Of a DNA stretch of 64,000 nucleotides, positions 50,160 through 57,847 are shown one piece after another. Origin of the DNA: UBA6623 sp965238125 (GTDB taxonomy: Bacteria > Acidobacteriota > Terriglobia > Bryobacterales > UBA6623); the NCBI GenBank assembly GCA_965238125.1, contig OZ250179.1:4588001-4652000 (forward strand), read 5' to 3'. The notes beneath the pieces are model-generated. The model searched no databases and was not told where the DNA came from. It saw only the letters and a program-made list of their open reading frames with translations. Numbering within the stretch: position 1 is the stretch's first letter; every line of letters begins with the position of its first letter. The translations under genes and the position numbers were made by a program.

Positions 50160-50732
50160 ATGCGGACGCTTCGAGTCATCGGGATCGTCATGCCGGCGAT
50201 CGCTTTCTGTACGCTGCTCGGGGCGCAGTCGCCGAAGTACGGCATCGGGCGCGCCGCTACCGACGAGGAGATTCGTGCCTGGGATATCTCCATCCCCCCG
50301 GACGGAACCGGCCTCCCCGCCGGCAAGGGAACGGCTGTCGAGGGCAAGGAAGTCTATAAGCTGCGCTGCGCCGAATGCCACGGTGATGACGCGGAGGGAG
50401 GCGACGCGGGGGCGCTCGTGGGCGGACGCGATACGTTGCGTTCCCCGAAACCCCTCAAGACCGTCGGCAGCTACTGGCCGTACGCTACAACGCTCTGGGA
50501 CTACGTCAACCGAGCCATGCCTTTCGATCGCCCCGGCATGCTGACGAACGATCAGGTGTACGCCGTCGTGGCCCACGTTCTCTTCCTGAACGACATCATC
50601 GAGGAAAAAACCGAGATGAATGCCGAGAGCCTGCCGGAAGTCAAAATGCCCAACCGCGACGCCTTCGTGCCGGCTTCGGAAGTCGATGCCGAGGTCGAGC
50701 CTTCTCGGCCGCCGGGCGGCTCCAAGAAATAG
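50160..50732 (+). CDS. periplasmic c-type cytochrome
   Basis: 190 residues from ATG 50160 (MRTLRVIGIVMPAIAFCTLL), which starts a signal peptide cleaved near LLGAQS. One haem-binding CAECH motif in VYKLRCAECHGDDAEGG (residue ~70) and a distal Met candidate in NRAMPFDRPGML. The arrangement WDISIPPDGTGLPAGKG then haem motif resembles the small cytochrome subunits of sulfite or sulfur dehydrogenases (SorB/SoxD-like), but no molybdenum partner gene is next to it. The C-terminus is Glu/Pro-rich. Electron carrier on the outer face of the inner membrane. Confidence 0.8.
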   Translation: MRTLRVIGIVMPAIAFCTLLGAQSPKYGIGRAATDEEIRAWDISIPPDGTGLPAGKGTAVEGKEVYKLRCAECHGDDAEGGDAGALVGGRDTLRSPKPLKTVGSYWPYATTLWDYVNRAMPFDRPGMLTNDQVYAVVAHVLFLNDIIEEKTEMNAESLPEVKMPNRDAFVPASEVDAEVEPSRPPGGSKK

Positions 50733-50746
50733 GCGCCGGCTGGGTC

Positions 50747-51070
50747 CTATTTGCCGGCGCGGAATTCTTCGAACCAGTTGAGCACAACCCAGATCTTGGC
50801 GGGTTCAGTGGGCTCAAGAGGCTCCGGCATGACGAAGCGTTGCCCATCGAGCGAAACATCGTAGCTGGGCGCATTCGACATGTGGAAGTGGTCGGATCGA
50901 AACAGCGTTGAAACCCCCTTCAACGCGAAGGACGCGTTCGTCGACACCGCCGCCATCAACGTCTGGTCCTCGATAAAGAACAACTCGCTCCCGTCGCGGC
51001 TCCAACGCGGCCAGCGCGCTCCGTTCGTCGAGATCTGCCATCTCTCGGCGCTTTCACCGACGCGTGCTGA
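50747..51070 (-). pseudogene. TolB-propeller protein, C-terminal remnant
   Basis: Minus-strand frame reads WQISTNGARWPRWSRDGSEL, FFIEDQTLMAAVSTN, then YDVSLDGQRFVMPEP and a terminal WVVLNWFEEFRAGK before stop at 50747. This is the usual C-terminal end of acidobacterial TolB/WD40 proteins, often attached to a protein kinase or winged helix. No upstream coding part is present: the sequence becomes unrelated beyond ~51070. Confidence 0.7.
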
Positions 51071-51110
51071 CTACGTAGGAGCTAAATCAGGCGGCGCTGG
51101 TTTGTTCCCA

Positions 51111-51138
51111 ACTTCCGGTTGGCGGACCAACCGGAAGT
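51111..51138. other. strong hairpin
   Basis: Perfect 12-bp inverted repeat ACTTCCGGTTGG-cgga-CCAACCGGAAGT between two propeller-gene remnants. May be a relic of an element end or a terminator; no T-run. Confidence 0.55.
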
Positions 51139-51184
51139 CACCGGTATCGTAGGCAGCAACGATGTCCGCGCAGTGCAGAGGTCT

Positions 51185-51242
51185 CTAGCGCTTCAGCGCG
51201 GCTTTCCAGTTCTCCACCACCGTAATGGGTACGTCCGAGCCG
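51185..51242 (-). pseudogene. second TolB-propeller C-terminal stub
   Basis: Short minus-strand frame HGSDVPITVVENWKAALKR then stop. The PITVV.NW...L(K) ending is the usual last motif of TolB-type proteins in this group. It is a different ending from the remnant at 50747, so two such genes have decayed here. Too short for more. The DNA to 51382 holds no other gene. Confidence 0.45.
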
Positions 51243-51382
51243 TGGGGCACATGCAGGATTCGGGCACGCCCACATCGGGGCAGACAGATCCGCATCCTCC
51301 GAGGTCCGGATTGGGACATACACAAGTAGTCACGCCCCCATACTGGATAGTCGCTCCGGAGCGGGTGGCTCGGAGCCGAGGG

Positions 51383-51439
51383 TTAGTGCTTCACGCCCTC
51401 CACGATGCTCGTGCCGAAGTTGTCCCGAAGAGGAATAAC
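51383..51439 (-). pseudogene. displaced 3' end of the O-methyltransferase gene
   Basis: Read on the minus strand directly after the IS: VIPLRDNFGTSIVEGVKH and stop TAA at 51383-51385. It continues the methyltransferase frame that enters the IS on the other side (GFRITVV-I), once one copy of the 5-bp target duplication ATAAC is removed. This is the native C-terminus of the interrupted gene. Confidence 0.8.
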
Positions 51440-53105
51440 CCCGCATTTTCAATTTGATGTATGAGCTTCAGACCATCCAGCGACCTTCAGCGTCTTTATT
51501 GATAGGGGCTAGAGCCCGATAAGGACGCCATGGAGGTCAACACCCGATGGGTGAAAAAGAAAACAAGCCGTTTCAGCTCACGTTCAATGGATTTCTCAAA
51601 GTCGATTTCCAAGGATCGCGAGTCACCTCGGATGGCGGTCTGATTCTCGTTCGCGAACTGGATGAACGACTCGGACTCGGGAAGCTGATCGACGAGCATC
51701 TCAGCGACTCGCGACAAGGCTTGAACAAGAAGTTCCCGCTGGCCGATCTGCTGCGGCAGTCGGTCTACAGCCGACTCGCTGGCTACGAGGACCTCAATGA
51801 CGCCGTTCGAGTATCCGCCGATCCGACCTTTCGCTTGATCGGCTCGAAGAGGAACTGGGATCGCGGAGCAGCCTTGACCTCGACGCTGCATGGCTTCGAG
51901 ACGGAGATGCTGGCGAGCGAAGAGAACTTGCTGGGGCTGATGGCAGTGAACCGGGAGCTGGTCGCGCAAGCCGAAGCTCCCGACGGTTCAGACCGCGTGG
52001 TGCTCGACATGGACTCCACGGAGAGCCCCGTCCACGGCCAACAGGAAGGCAGTGCCTACAACGGCCATTTTGAGTCCCTCTGCTATCACCCGCTGTTGCT
52101 GTTCAACCAGCACGGCGACTGCCTAGGCGCGAAGCTGCGTCCCGGCAACGTGCACAGCGCCGAGGACTGGGACGAGCTGCTACTGCCGGAGATCGAACGA
52201 CAACAGGCGGAGGGCAAACAGGTGACGTTCCGCGCCGACGCCGCCTTCGCCAAGCCCGAGATCTACGAGGCGATGGAGGAGCGCGGCGTGGACTACGTGA
52301 TTCGCATCCCGGCGAACAAGAGCCTGGAGCTGGAGATCGAGGACATCCTGTTTCGGCCACCGGGCAGGCCGAACGCCAAGCCCCTAGTGCGCTACAAGAG
52401 TTTTCGCTATCAGGCCGAGAGCTGGTCGAAGGCAAGGCGAGTTGTCGCCAAGGTCGAGCATCACCAGGGCGAACTATTCCCGCGCGTCGGATTTGTCGTG
52501 ACGAGCATGAGCTTGCCGAGCCGCTCGGTCGTGCGGTTCTACAACAAGCGCGGCACGGCGGAGCAGTGGATCAAAGAAGGCAAACAGGCCACGCACTGGA
52601 CCCGCTTGTCGTGTCACCGCTTCCGAGCCAACGAGGTACGGCTGCAACTCAGCGTGCCGGCCTACAACCTGGGCAACCTGTGGCGGCGGCTAGGGCTGCC
52701 GCAGCGAATCAAAAGCTGGTCGCTAACGAGTTTGCAACACAGGTTGATGAAGACCGGCGGTCGGCTGGTCAAGCATGCTCGCTACTACTGGTTGCTGCTG
52801 GCGGAGGGGCATCTGAACCGGCGGCTGTTCGGTGACATGCTGCATAGGATCTGGGCGCTGCCTGTGCCGGGTGGGTAGCGTTGCCCGGGCGAGGATCAAC
52901 AGTTTTTGGCTCCAAAAAGGTTTCGCAGGGAGCAGTGTCGGCCGGAGCGCCGTTCAGTCCGCTCAATCAACGTCTGTGAGCGGACGGACGAGCCCTGGCG
53001 CCTACCGGCGGAGGTGATGTGCAGGGTTCAGCGCGAAAAGACGTGGTATTCGGCGCAGCGGGGGTGTATCCTGTGACCGTGCCAGGGCCAAAATGGAAAT
53101 CCTGG
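51440..53105 (+). mobile_element. IS1380-family element, full-length copy C
   Basis: 1666 bp from CCCGCATTTTCAATTTGATG to GGAAATCCTGG, flanked on both sides by ATAAC (51435-51439 and 53106-53110), a 5-bp target duplication. It interrupts the 3' end of the methyltransferase gene that runs on the opposite strand. Confidence 0.92.
51547..52878 (+). CDS. IS1380-family transposase
   Basis: 443 residues, differing from copy B at only three positions that I noticed (Pro for Ala in NKKFPLADLL, Ala for Thr in DCLGAKLRPG, Pro for Leu in QLSVPAYNLG). All catalytic motifs are present (VVLDMDSTES, RADAAFAKPE, RGTAEQWIKEG). The Leu-to-Pro change sits in a helix after the catalytic Glu and might impair activity. 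The element was inserted recently, judging from the intact target duplication. Confidence 0.92.
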   Translation: MGEKENKPFQLTFNGFLKVDFQGSRVTSDGGLILVRELDERLGLGKLIDEHLSDSRQGLNKKFPLADLLRQSVYSRLAGYEDLNDAVRVSADPTFRLIGSKRNWDRGAALTSTLHGFETEMLASEENLLGLMAVNRELVAQAEAPDGSDRVVLDMDSTESPVHGQQEGSAYNGHFESLCYHPLLLFNQHGDCLGAKLRPGNVHSAEDWDELLLPEIERQQAEGKQVTFRADAAFAKPEIYEAMEERGVDYVIRIPANKSLELEIEDILFRPPGRPNAKPLVRYKSFRYQAESWSKARRVVAKVEHHQGELFPRVGFVVTSMSLPSRSVVRFYNKRGTAEQWIKEGKQATHWTRLSCHRFRANEVRLQLSVPAYNLGNLWRRLGLPQRIKSWSLTSLQHRLMKTGGRLVKHARYYWLLLAEGHLNRRLFGDMLHRIWALPVPGG

Positions 53106-54103
53106 ATAACAACTGTGATCCGGAACCCGGCGGCGGCGTACAACTCCTCCCACTGTTTCCTGGTTCGCTCTTTCCCCCGGATGGAGACCATCATATGCAC
53201 GTCCAGAAACTTCGCCGGAGTCGCGCCGGTGTCGCCCATGGGGGGAAGGACGGAATCCACGCAGATCAGCCGTCCGTCGCCCTCCATGCTCTGATGACAG
53301 TTCCGCAGAAGTTGAAGGCAGTGCGCGTCATCCCAATCATGAATGATGTGTTTGAGTATGTAGGTGTCGGCCGGCGGCACCGACGCGAACATGTCTCCAC
53401 CGGCATATTCGAGCCGCTCGGCGATCTTCGGATCGGATACCGGAACGTTTTTCCGCGCCAGAGGGATCAACTCGGGCGCGTCCAGCAACACTCCGCGGAG
53501 ATTCGGATATTTTTCCAGCAACGCCACCACAAGGTGGCCAAAGCCGCCGCCGACGTCAACGGCCTTCCGAACTCCGGCAAAATCGCAGTGCTCCAACACG
53601 CCGCGCATCGAATTGAGGCTGTTCGATTTCATCGCCTCCCCGAAAGTCTCCATCTCTTTCGGATTCGCTTTCAGGTAATCCCACCACTCCATGTCGAATA
53701 CCTGTCGTGCTTGCGGCTCACCGGTCCGGATTGCGTCCGCAAGCGGAATCCACAGCTTTAATTGAGTGCCCGCGATCTCTTGCGCCAGGACTTTGACGGA
53801 TGCGGGCGAGTCGCTGGTCAACACGTCGGAAAGCTTGGTATGCCCGAACCTTCCGTCCGCGTCCTCGGTGAATACACCCACGGCGGCGCACGCGCGCAGC
53901 ACGCGTTCCAGAGCGTCCGCGTTAGCTTCGATGCCGCCGGCGACCAGTTCCGCAGCGCTCATTGGACCGTTTTCCTTCAGCGCGTCGGGAACGTCAAGAC
54001 GGGATACATCCGAGACCGCTCGCGCGACCCAACCTCCCATGACCATCTGCATGATAATTGCCTCGGGCGGAAGCGTCTGCGTTGCAGGACTTGTGGGTTG
54101 CAT
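52967..54103 (-). CDS. O-methyltransferase (hydroxyneurosporene/plant OMT type), disrupted by IS1380 at its 3' end
   Basis: 378 residues as read; ~332 are native. N-terminal dimerisation domain MQMVMGGWVARAVSDVSRLD, DALERVLRACAAVGVFTED; then the SAM-binding domain AVDVGGGFGHLVVALLEKYP, YAGGDMFASVPPADTYILKH with IIHDWDDAHCLQLLRN and the late RTRKQWEELYAAAGFRIT. These are the hallmarks of the CrtF/caffeate-type O-methyltransferases acting on small hydroxylated molecules. After FRITVVI the frame enters the IS and adds ~46 foreign residues. The lost native tail, 17 residues, is found at 51383-51439. Activity might survive since catalytic His/Asp (IIHDWDD) are kept. Substrate unknown. Confidence 0.85.
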   Translation of the reverse strand: MQPTSPATQTLPPEAIIMQMVMGGWVARAVSDVSRLDVPDALKENGPMSAAELVAGGIEANADALERVLRACAAVGVFTEDADGRFGHTKLSDVLTSDSPASVKVLAQEIAGTQLKLWIPLADAIRTGEPQARQVFDMEWWDYLKANPKEMETFGEAMKSNSLNSMRGVLEHCDFAGVRKAVDVGGGFGHLVVALLEKYPNLRGVLLDAPELIPLARKNVPVSDPKIAERLEYAGGDMFASVPPADTYILKHIIHDWDDAHCLQLLRNCHQSMEGDGRLICVDSVLPPMGDTGATPAKFLDVHMMVSIRGKERTRKQWEELYAAAGFRITVVIQDFHFGPGTVTGYTPAAPNTTSFRAEPCTSPPPVGARARPSAHRR

Positions 54104-54328
54104 GTCAATTCTCCAGTCAAAGTTCAGTAGCTTCTCATCAGAGCCGCCCGCCCTCCATTTCCTCTAAGCGAACGACCGAGGCAAGGTAATGGACCCAGCT
54201 ACGCCCGAGGGCACAGTGAGGGACATAAGTAGACGCCCAAGTGTATCGTAAATATGCACCTCACACGGTTGCGCCTAGATGACGGCGTATCCGGGAGCTA
54301 TCCCGCCGCCAGCGCATCGCTCTGGCCT
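54104..54328. other. intergenic region upstream of the O-methyltransferase
   Basis: About 225 bp. It should carry the methyltransferase promoter on the minus strand; no convincing boxes, repeats or genes were recognised. A family-D MITE begins immediately after. Confidence 0.4.
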
Positions 54329-54513
54329 CTAGCCCGCTTTTCTCATCGCGTGGCGAGGCAAAGTGCATGAGAGGCCCGTCAGTACAAGGCGCGCGCCGCT
54401 TGACGAGCGGAGGCGTACTTGAACAGTACGGTGAGCACGGCGAGCAAGCGCAACGAAGTAATGGCGGGCCTATCGTGTGCTTTGCCCGTCAGGCGGTGAG
54501 AAATGCGGGCTAG
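54329..54513. repeat. CTAG-bounded MITE family D, copy 3
   Basis: 185 bp with the best-preserved ends: CTAGCCCGCTTTTCTCA on the left and TGAGAAATGCGGGCTAG on the right. Interior nearly identical to 19803-19999 apart from a short deletion around GCGCGCCGCTTG. Confidence 0.88.
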
Positions 54514-54658
54514 CGCAGCTTCGCAGCGATTCTTCGCGTTTGACCGCATTGTGCAAACGAGCGGTTTTGCAACAGATCGGCGACTGCCGGGTTTCCTGGG
54601 TTTCCCGCATTGCAAAAAGGTATTGCATTACTGGTTCGATTGGCGATACCTTTGTGCA

Positions 54659-54727
54659 ATGCTGATCGGCTACGCCAGGGTTTCCACCGACGACCAGCGC
54701 ACCGCCGCGCAAGTGGCGGCGCTGGAA
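54659..54727 (+). pseudogene. serine resolvase, N-terminal stub
   Basis: MLIGYARVSTDDQRTAAQVA then ALE before running into an IS1380 end. GYARVSTDDQ is the N-terminal motif of serine resolvases/invertases, with the catalytic Ser. Only 23 residues remain. Short inverted words (ATTGCA..TGCAAT) just upstream could be remains of its recombination site or promoter. Confidence 0.65.
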
Positions 54728-54760
54728 CCAGGATTTCCATTTTGGCCCTAACACGGCGAC
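54728..54760 (-). mobile_element. IS1380 right-end fragment
   Basis: CCAGGATTTCCATTTTGGCC plus a few bases (CACGG..ACAG) matching the right end of copies A-C. The rest of the element is gone. It truncates the resolvase stub. Confidence 0.7.
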
Positions 54761-54875
54761 AGTTCCCCGGTGGAGCATGCAATCGAGATCTTCCAGGCCG
54801 CGGGCAGGCGGGAACTCTTATTGAGTCTCGCAAAATAAAGTGACACCTTTTTGGGGTACGTACGTCTTTGTATGT

Positions 54876-55403
54876 ATGGGAAATACAAAAGGCGTACGGC
54901 GGGATTTCGAGGCCCTGGAGAAGCGCCGTTTCAAAGCGATCCGGTTGGTCGAGCAAGGCTGTAGTCAGTCCGAGACAGCGAGGCGATTGAAGGTCGCGCG
55001 GCAAAGCGTCAGCGAGTGGCTGCGACGATACCGGCGTGACGGCGAAGCCGGGTTGCGCCAGGCCGGCCGCGCCGGCCGTAAGCCGCTGTTGGACGCCGCG
55101 CAGCTCGAACGCCTCGAGGCGTTGCTGCTGGAAGGCCCCGAGGCGCACGGCTTCCCGACGCCGCTGTGGAGCTGTCCGCGGGTCGCTCGTCTGATCGGAG
55201 ACGAGTTCGGCGTGCGCTATCACGAGGGCCATGTCTGGAAGATCCTGCGGGCGCTCGGTTGGAGCCCGCAACGGCCCGTCGGCAAAGCGCGGGAGCGCAA
55301 CGAAGAGGCCATCCGCGGCTGGCAGCGCAAGACTTGGCCGGCCATTAAAAAAAAGCCCGCAAAGAAGAACGTACGATCGTCTTCATCGACGAAAGCGGAT
55401 TGA
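54876..55403 (+). CDS. IS630 transposase ORF A, copy 2
   Basis: 175 residues; differs from copy 1 by one residue that I noticed (IRGWQ for IRSWQ). Carries the two helix-turn-helix segments and ends after the A8 slip tract at 55347-55354. A -1 slip joins it to ORF B. Confidence 0.85.
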   Translation: MGNTKGVRRDFEALEKRRFKAIRLVEQGCSQSETARRLKVARQSVSEWLRRYRRDGEAGLRQAGRAGRKPLLDAAQLERLEALLLEGPEAHGFPTPLWSCPRVARLIGDEFGVRYHEGHVWKILRALGWSPQRPVGKARERNEEAIRGWQRKTWPAIKKKPAKKNVRSSSSTKAD

Positions 55404-55891
55404 GTCAGAAGCCGCATCGTTGCCGCACCTGGGCGCCGCGCGGCGAGACACCGGTGTTGGAGTTCAACTTCAACTGGGACAAGCTGTCGGTGTCGGCCGG
55501 GCTGACGTTGCGCAACTTTTACTTCCGGCTCTATCCCGGCGCGATCGGCGAGCTGGAGGTCATCGACTTCCTGAAGGCTTTGGTGCGCCACATCGACGGC
55601 CCACTGCTGATCGTCTGGGACCGGCTGCCGGCGCACCGCAGCCGCCTGGTGCGGGAGTTCATCCAGCTCTCCGAGGATCACATCGCAACGGAGTACTTGC
55701 CGCCCTATGCGCCGGAGTTGAACCCGGTGGAATACATTTGGGCGTACTGGAAGCAGCACGAGTTGCCCAACGTCTGCCCGAAGGACTACTGGGAACTCGA
55801 CGAGCGCGCCCGCAAAGCGCTGCGGCGAATGCGCCGCAAACCGCGCTTGATTACCGCTTTCTGGAAACAGTCTTCTCTTTGTCTCGATTGA
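55400..55891 (+). CDS. IS630 transposase ORF B, copy 2
   Basis: 163 residues, identical in sequence to copy 1 as far as I can see. Holds the second Asp (LLIVWDRLPAHRSR) and Glu (PELNPVEYIW) of the DDE triad; the first Asp (FIDESG) is encoded just upstream in the same frame. Probably translated by -1 frameshifting from ORF A. Confidence 0.85.
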   Translation: MSQKPHRCRTWAPRGETPVLEFNFNWDKLSVSAGLTLRNFYFRLYPGAIGELEVIDFLKALVRHIDGPLLIVWDRLPAHRSRLVREFIQLSEDHIATEYLPPYAPELNPVEYIWAYWKQHELPNVCPKDYWELDERARKALRRMRRKPRLITAFWKQSSLCLD

Positions 55892-55898
55892 CAGTATA

Positions 55899-57215
55899 TT
55901 ATGCGAGATTCAGTAGGCCGATCAGATAAACCTTCACACCGTCGCGAGGAGTGTCACCGTCGACCTGACGGTAACGGAACTCGAACCAGGGCCGATCGAG
56001 TTGCGAGAGATCGCCCAAGAACTTCGTCGGCAGCACGAAGGCGTCCTCCCCTCGGCTCCCGGTACCGCTGTCAACAAGCTTGAGAAATCTCTCGGACTGA
56101 TGACCCGGCCCGTCGAGAACCAGGCCGGAATCGACCGCGCCCACGCCGGCTCCCTCGATGCCCAAGGCGGGGTAGTTGCGGGTCCAGCCGTCGAAACCCC
56201 TCTCGAAATCGGAAAACAGCAAGGCGTTGGGCGACCCGGAGGGCGGGTCCGGCGGTTCGCCGCTGAACGAGAAATTGTCAAGATCGTCGGTCTCCGATTC
56301 GGGTGATTGATCGCCGCTCAACTCAACGCGGCGCAAGTCGGCCAACACGTCTTCGAAGCTCTCGTCGCCGAAGACTCGTACCCACTCGGCTTCGTCGAGT
56401 TCGGCGACATAGTGTTCCCACTCCCCCGACACCGGCAAGGCGTCCGCCGCCCAGCGGTAAGCCCCCGCGCTGCTGACCAGCCGCAACGAAACGGGGATGA
56501 CGGCCCCGACGCCCGAGGTGTGGCGGAAGTCGAATTCGAAAGTGGCGTTCGTAAACCGCGAGAAATCACCGACGAACTTCGCCGGGGCCACAAGGGCGTC
56601 AAGCACCGTGCCGCCGCCCTCGAAAAAGCGCAAGAATCCACCCGGGTCGGTGACCGGCTGCGAGCCGAATTCACCCAACGTGGCGCCGGGCAGATCGGAC
56701 GCCGGATAGTTGCGCCTCCAACCTTCGTCGCCCAGCGCGCCGAAGGTCGAAATAATGAACGTCGTGCGTAGTTCGTCGATTTCCGCCGTCGCCATGATCG
56801 TGCCGGTGATTTCGACGTCCAGCGTCTTTACCAGCAAGGCGATGTGGTAGATGCCGGTTTGAAGCGGCGGGTCGGAGGCGGCATCCGCCTCAATCATCTC
56901 AATGCCGCTTGCCGGGGTCGAACTCGCGTAGTCCGCGATGATCGTCTCGCCCTGCTGCTCGGGCGGCAAGGCGAAACGCACGTAGAGGTCCAGGTCGTCA
57001 GAGGGGTTGTCGGTTTCGATTTCGACCGTGAGCTTGCGGCTTCCCGGCAGAGCGGTGAACGTCAAATTGCCGAGAAGGGTTTCCTCGGATTGCGCTTCGA
57101 TGGCGAACTGATGTCCGACTCCCGAGTAGAGCTCGGAAGCGGTGAGAACCAGTGGCTCGGCGACGACAAGCGCGCTCAAGGTGAGGACCACAAACATCGA
57201 CCCAAATCGCACCAA
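55899..57215 (-). CDS. secreted protein with PPC-like and laminin-B-like domains, truncated by IS630
   Basis: 438 residues as read. Signal peptide (MFVVLTLSALVVAEPLV). Residues ~25-140 resemble a bacterial pre-peptidase C-terminal (PPC) beta-sandwich (KLTVEIETDNPSDDLDLYVR, PLQTGIYHIALLVKT). Two similar ~150-residue units follow, like laminin-B/carbohydrate-binding sandwiches: unit 1 GWRRNYPASDLPGATLGEFG ... FEFDFRHTSGVGAVIPVSLR, unit 2 GWTRNYPALGIEGAGVGAVD ... FEFRYRQVDGDTPRDGVKVY. Unit 2 stops half way, where the IS630 copy 2 right end begins; the last ~5 residues (LLNLA) are IS-derived. Likely an extracellular binding protein or the non-catalytic part of a larger enzyme. Confidence 0.7.
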   Translation of the reverse strand: MVRFGSMFVVLTLSALVVAEPLVLTASELYSGVGHQFAIEAQSEETLLGNLTFTALPGSRKLTVEIETDNPSDDLDLYVRFALPPEQQGETIIADYASSTPASGIEMIEADAASDPPLQTGIYHIALLVKTLDVEITGTIMATAEIDELRTTFIISTFGALGDEGWRRNYPASDLPGATLGEFGSQPVTDPGGFLRFFEGGGTVLDALVAPAKFVGDFSRFTNATFEFDFRHTSGVGAVIPVSLRLVSSAGAYRWAADALPVSGEWEHYVAELDEAEWVRVFGDESFEDVLADLRRVELSGDQSPESETDDLDNFSFSGEPPDPPSGSPNALLFSDFERGFDGWTRNYPALGIEGAGVGAVDSGLVLDGPGHQSERFLKLVDSGTGSRGEDAFVLPTKFLGDLSQLDRPWFEFRYRQVDGDTPRDGVKVYLIGLLNLA

Positions 57216-57339
57216 AACCCCCCGGTGTAGGCTTGAAACTACAGTAACACGGGACGCGAATCCGAAAACCCTGTTTCTGTGGTTTTACGCACGGAAGCCG
57301 CAGCATCGGCCCGGACGCATCAGGCGGCGCTCGCCACTC

Positions 57340-57570
57340 TCAGGATAGGGTGTGTTTAACAAGGTTCAGCATGACCAGGTCGGCCGGCCGGAACCTCATC
57401 TTGGTGATGGCAGGAATGGATTCCATCTCGTCGAGCACGTGATGAGCAAGCAAGGCGCGCAGCTCGTCGGGGCTGACCTCGAGCACGCGAGCGGCTTCAT
57501 CCACCGTGTACTCGTTCTTACCCGGAGACAAGCGGAGTGCTAGCGAAGCTGCTTCCACAGTGTCCATCAC
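57340..57570 (-). CDS. small helix-turn-helix-like protein
   Basis: 76 residues: MMDTVEAASLALRLSPGKNE, then YTVDEAARVLEVSPDELRAL, a segment with the spacing of a MerR/excisionase-like helix-turn-helix, and a C-terminal RFRPADLVMLNLVKHTLS. It may be a small DNA-binding regulator. No neighbour on an obvious operon: a CPBP protease gene lies 277 bp upstream in the same direction with a structured gap between them. Confidence 0.55.
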   Translation of the reverse strand: MMDTVEAASLALRLSPGKNEYTVDEAARVLEVSPDELRALLAHHVLDEMESIPAITKMRFRPADLVMLNLVKHTLS

Positions 57571-57847
57571 TGAATCCGAACACGATTGTATGATGTCGCC
57601 GCGGGGCGGCCCATCCGAGAAAGCGCCTATTTCATCGGGGGTGTTACCCGATTTTCACTACGGGCCGGCACTATGGAGGGTGATACGTCAAGCGTCGGAA
57701 ATCGTACTCTTCCCATCCGGCTTCAAGCCCATAGGGGGCAGGGATGGGAGGCGGGGAAGAGATTCCGGTGTTTCGTAGGGCCGCCGCCGTGCAAGACTTC
57801 GGACAAGCTGCTGAGAAGGCCTCGGGATTCACCCGAGCAAGGTACCA
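57571..57847. other. intergenic region with a long hairpin
   Basis: Contains CTCTTCCCATCC (57707-57718) whose complement is present in two pieces, GGATGGG (57742-57748) and GGAAGAG (57755-57761), separated by a 6-nt bulge: a 14-bp interrupted stem on a 23-nt loop. Could be a leader structure of the small HTH gene (minus strand), a small RNA or chance. Frames here have no protein character. Confidence 0.4.

Larger units (their letters stand above)
54819..55915 (+). mobile_element. IS630-family insertion sequence, copy 2
   Basis: 1097 bp including flanking TA, nearly identical to 23353-24449. Left end follows GGAACTCT, right end precedes GGCCGATCAG. It cuts the 3' end of the LamB-like secreted protein gene on the other strand. 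Confidence 0.9.

Noticed and set aside
52967..55915. O-methyltransferase and neighbours as a biosynthetic gene cluster
   Set aside because: No synthase, oxidase or transporter of such a cluster is adjacent; the surroundings are mobile elements and remnants.
57780..57840. CTGAGA plus CGGGATTCACCCG, suggestive of a TPP riboswitch
   Set aside because: The second conserved half (ACCTGAT) is missing and no thiamine gene is near.
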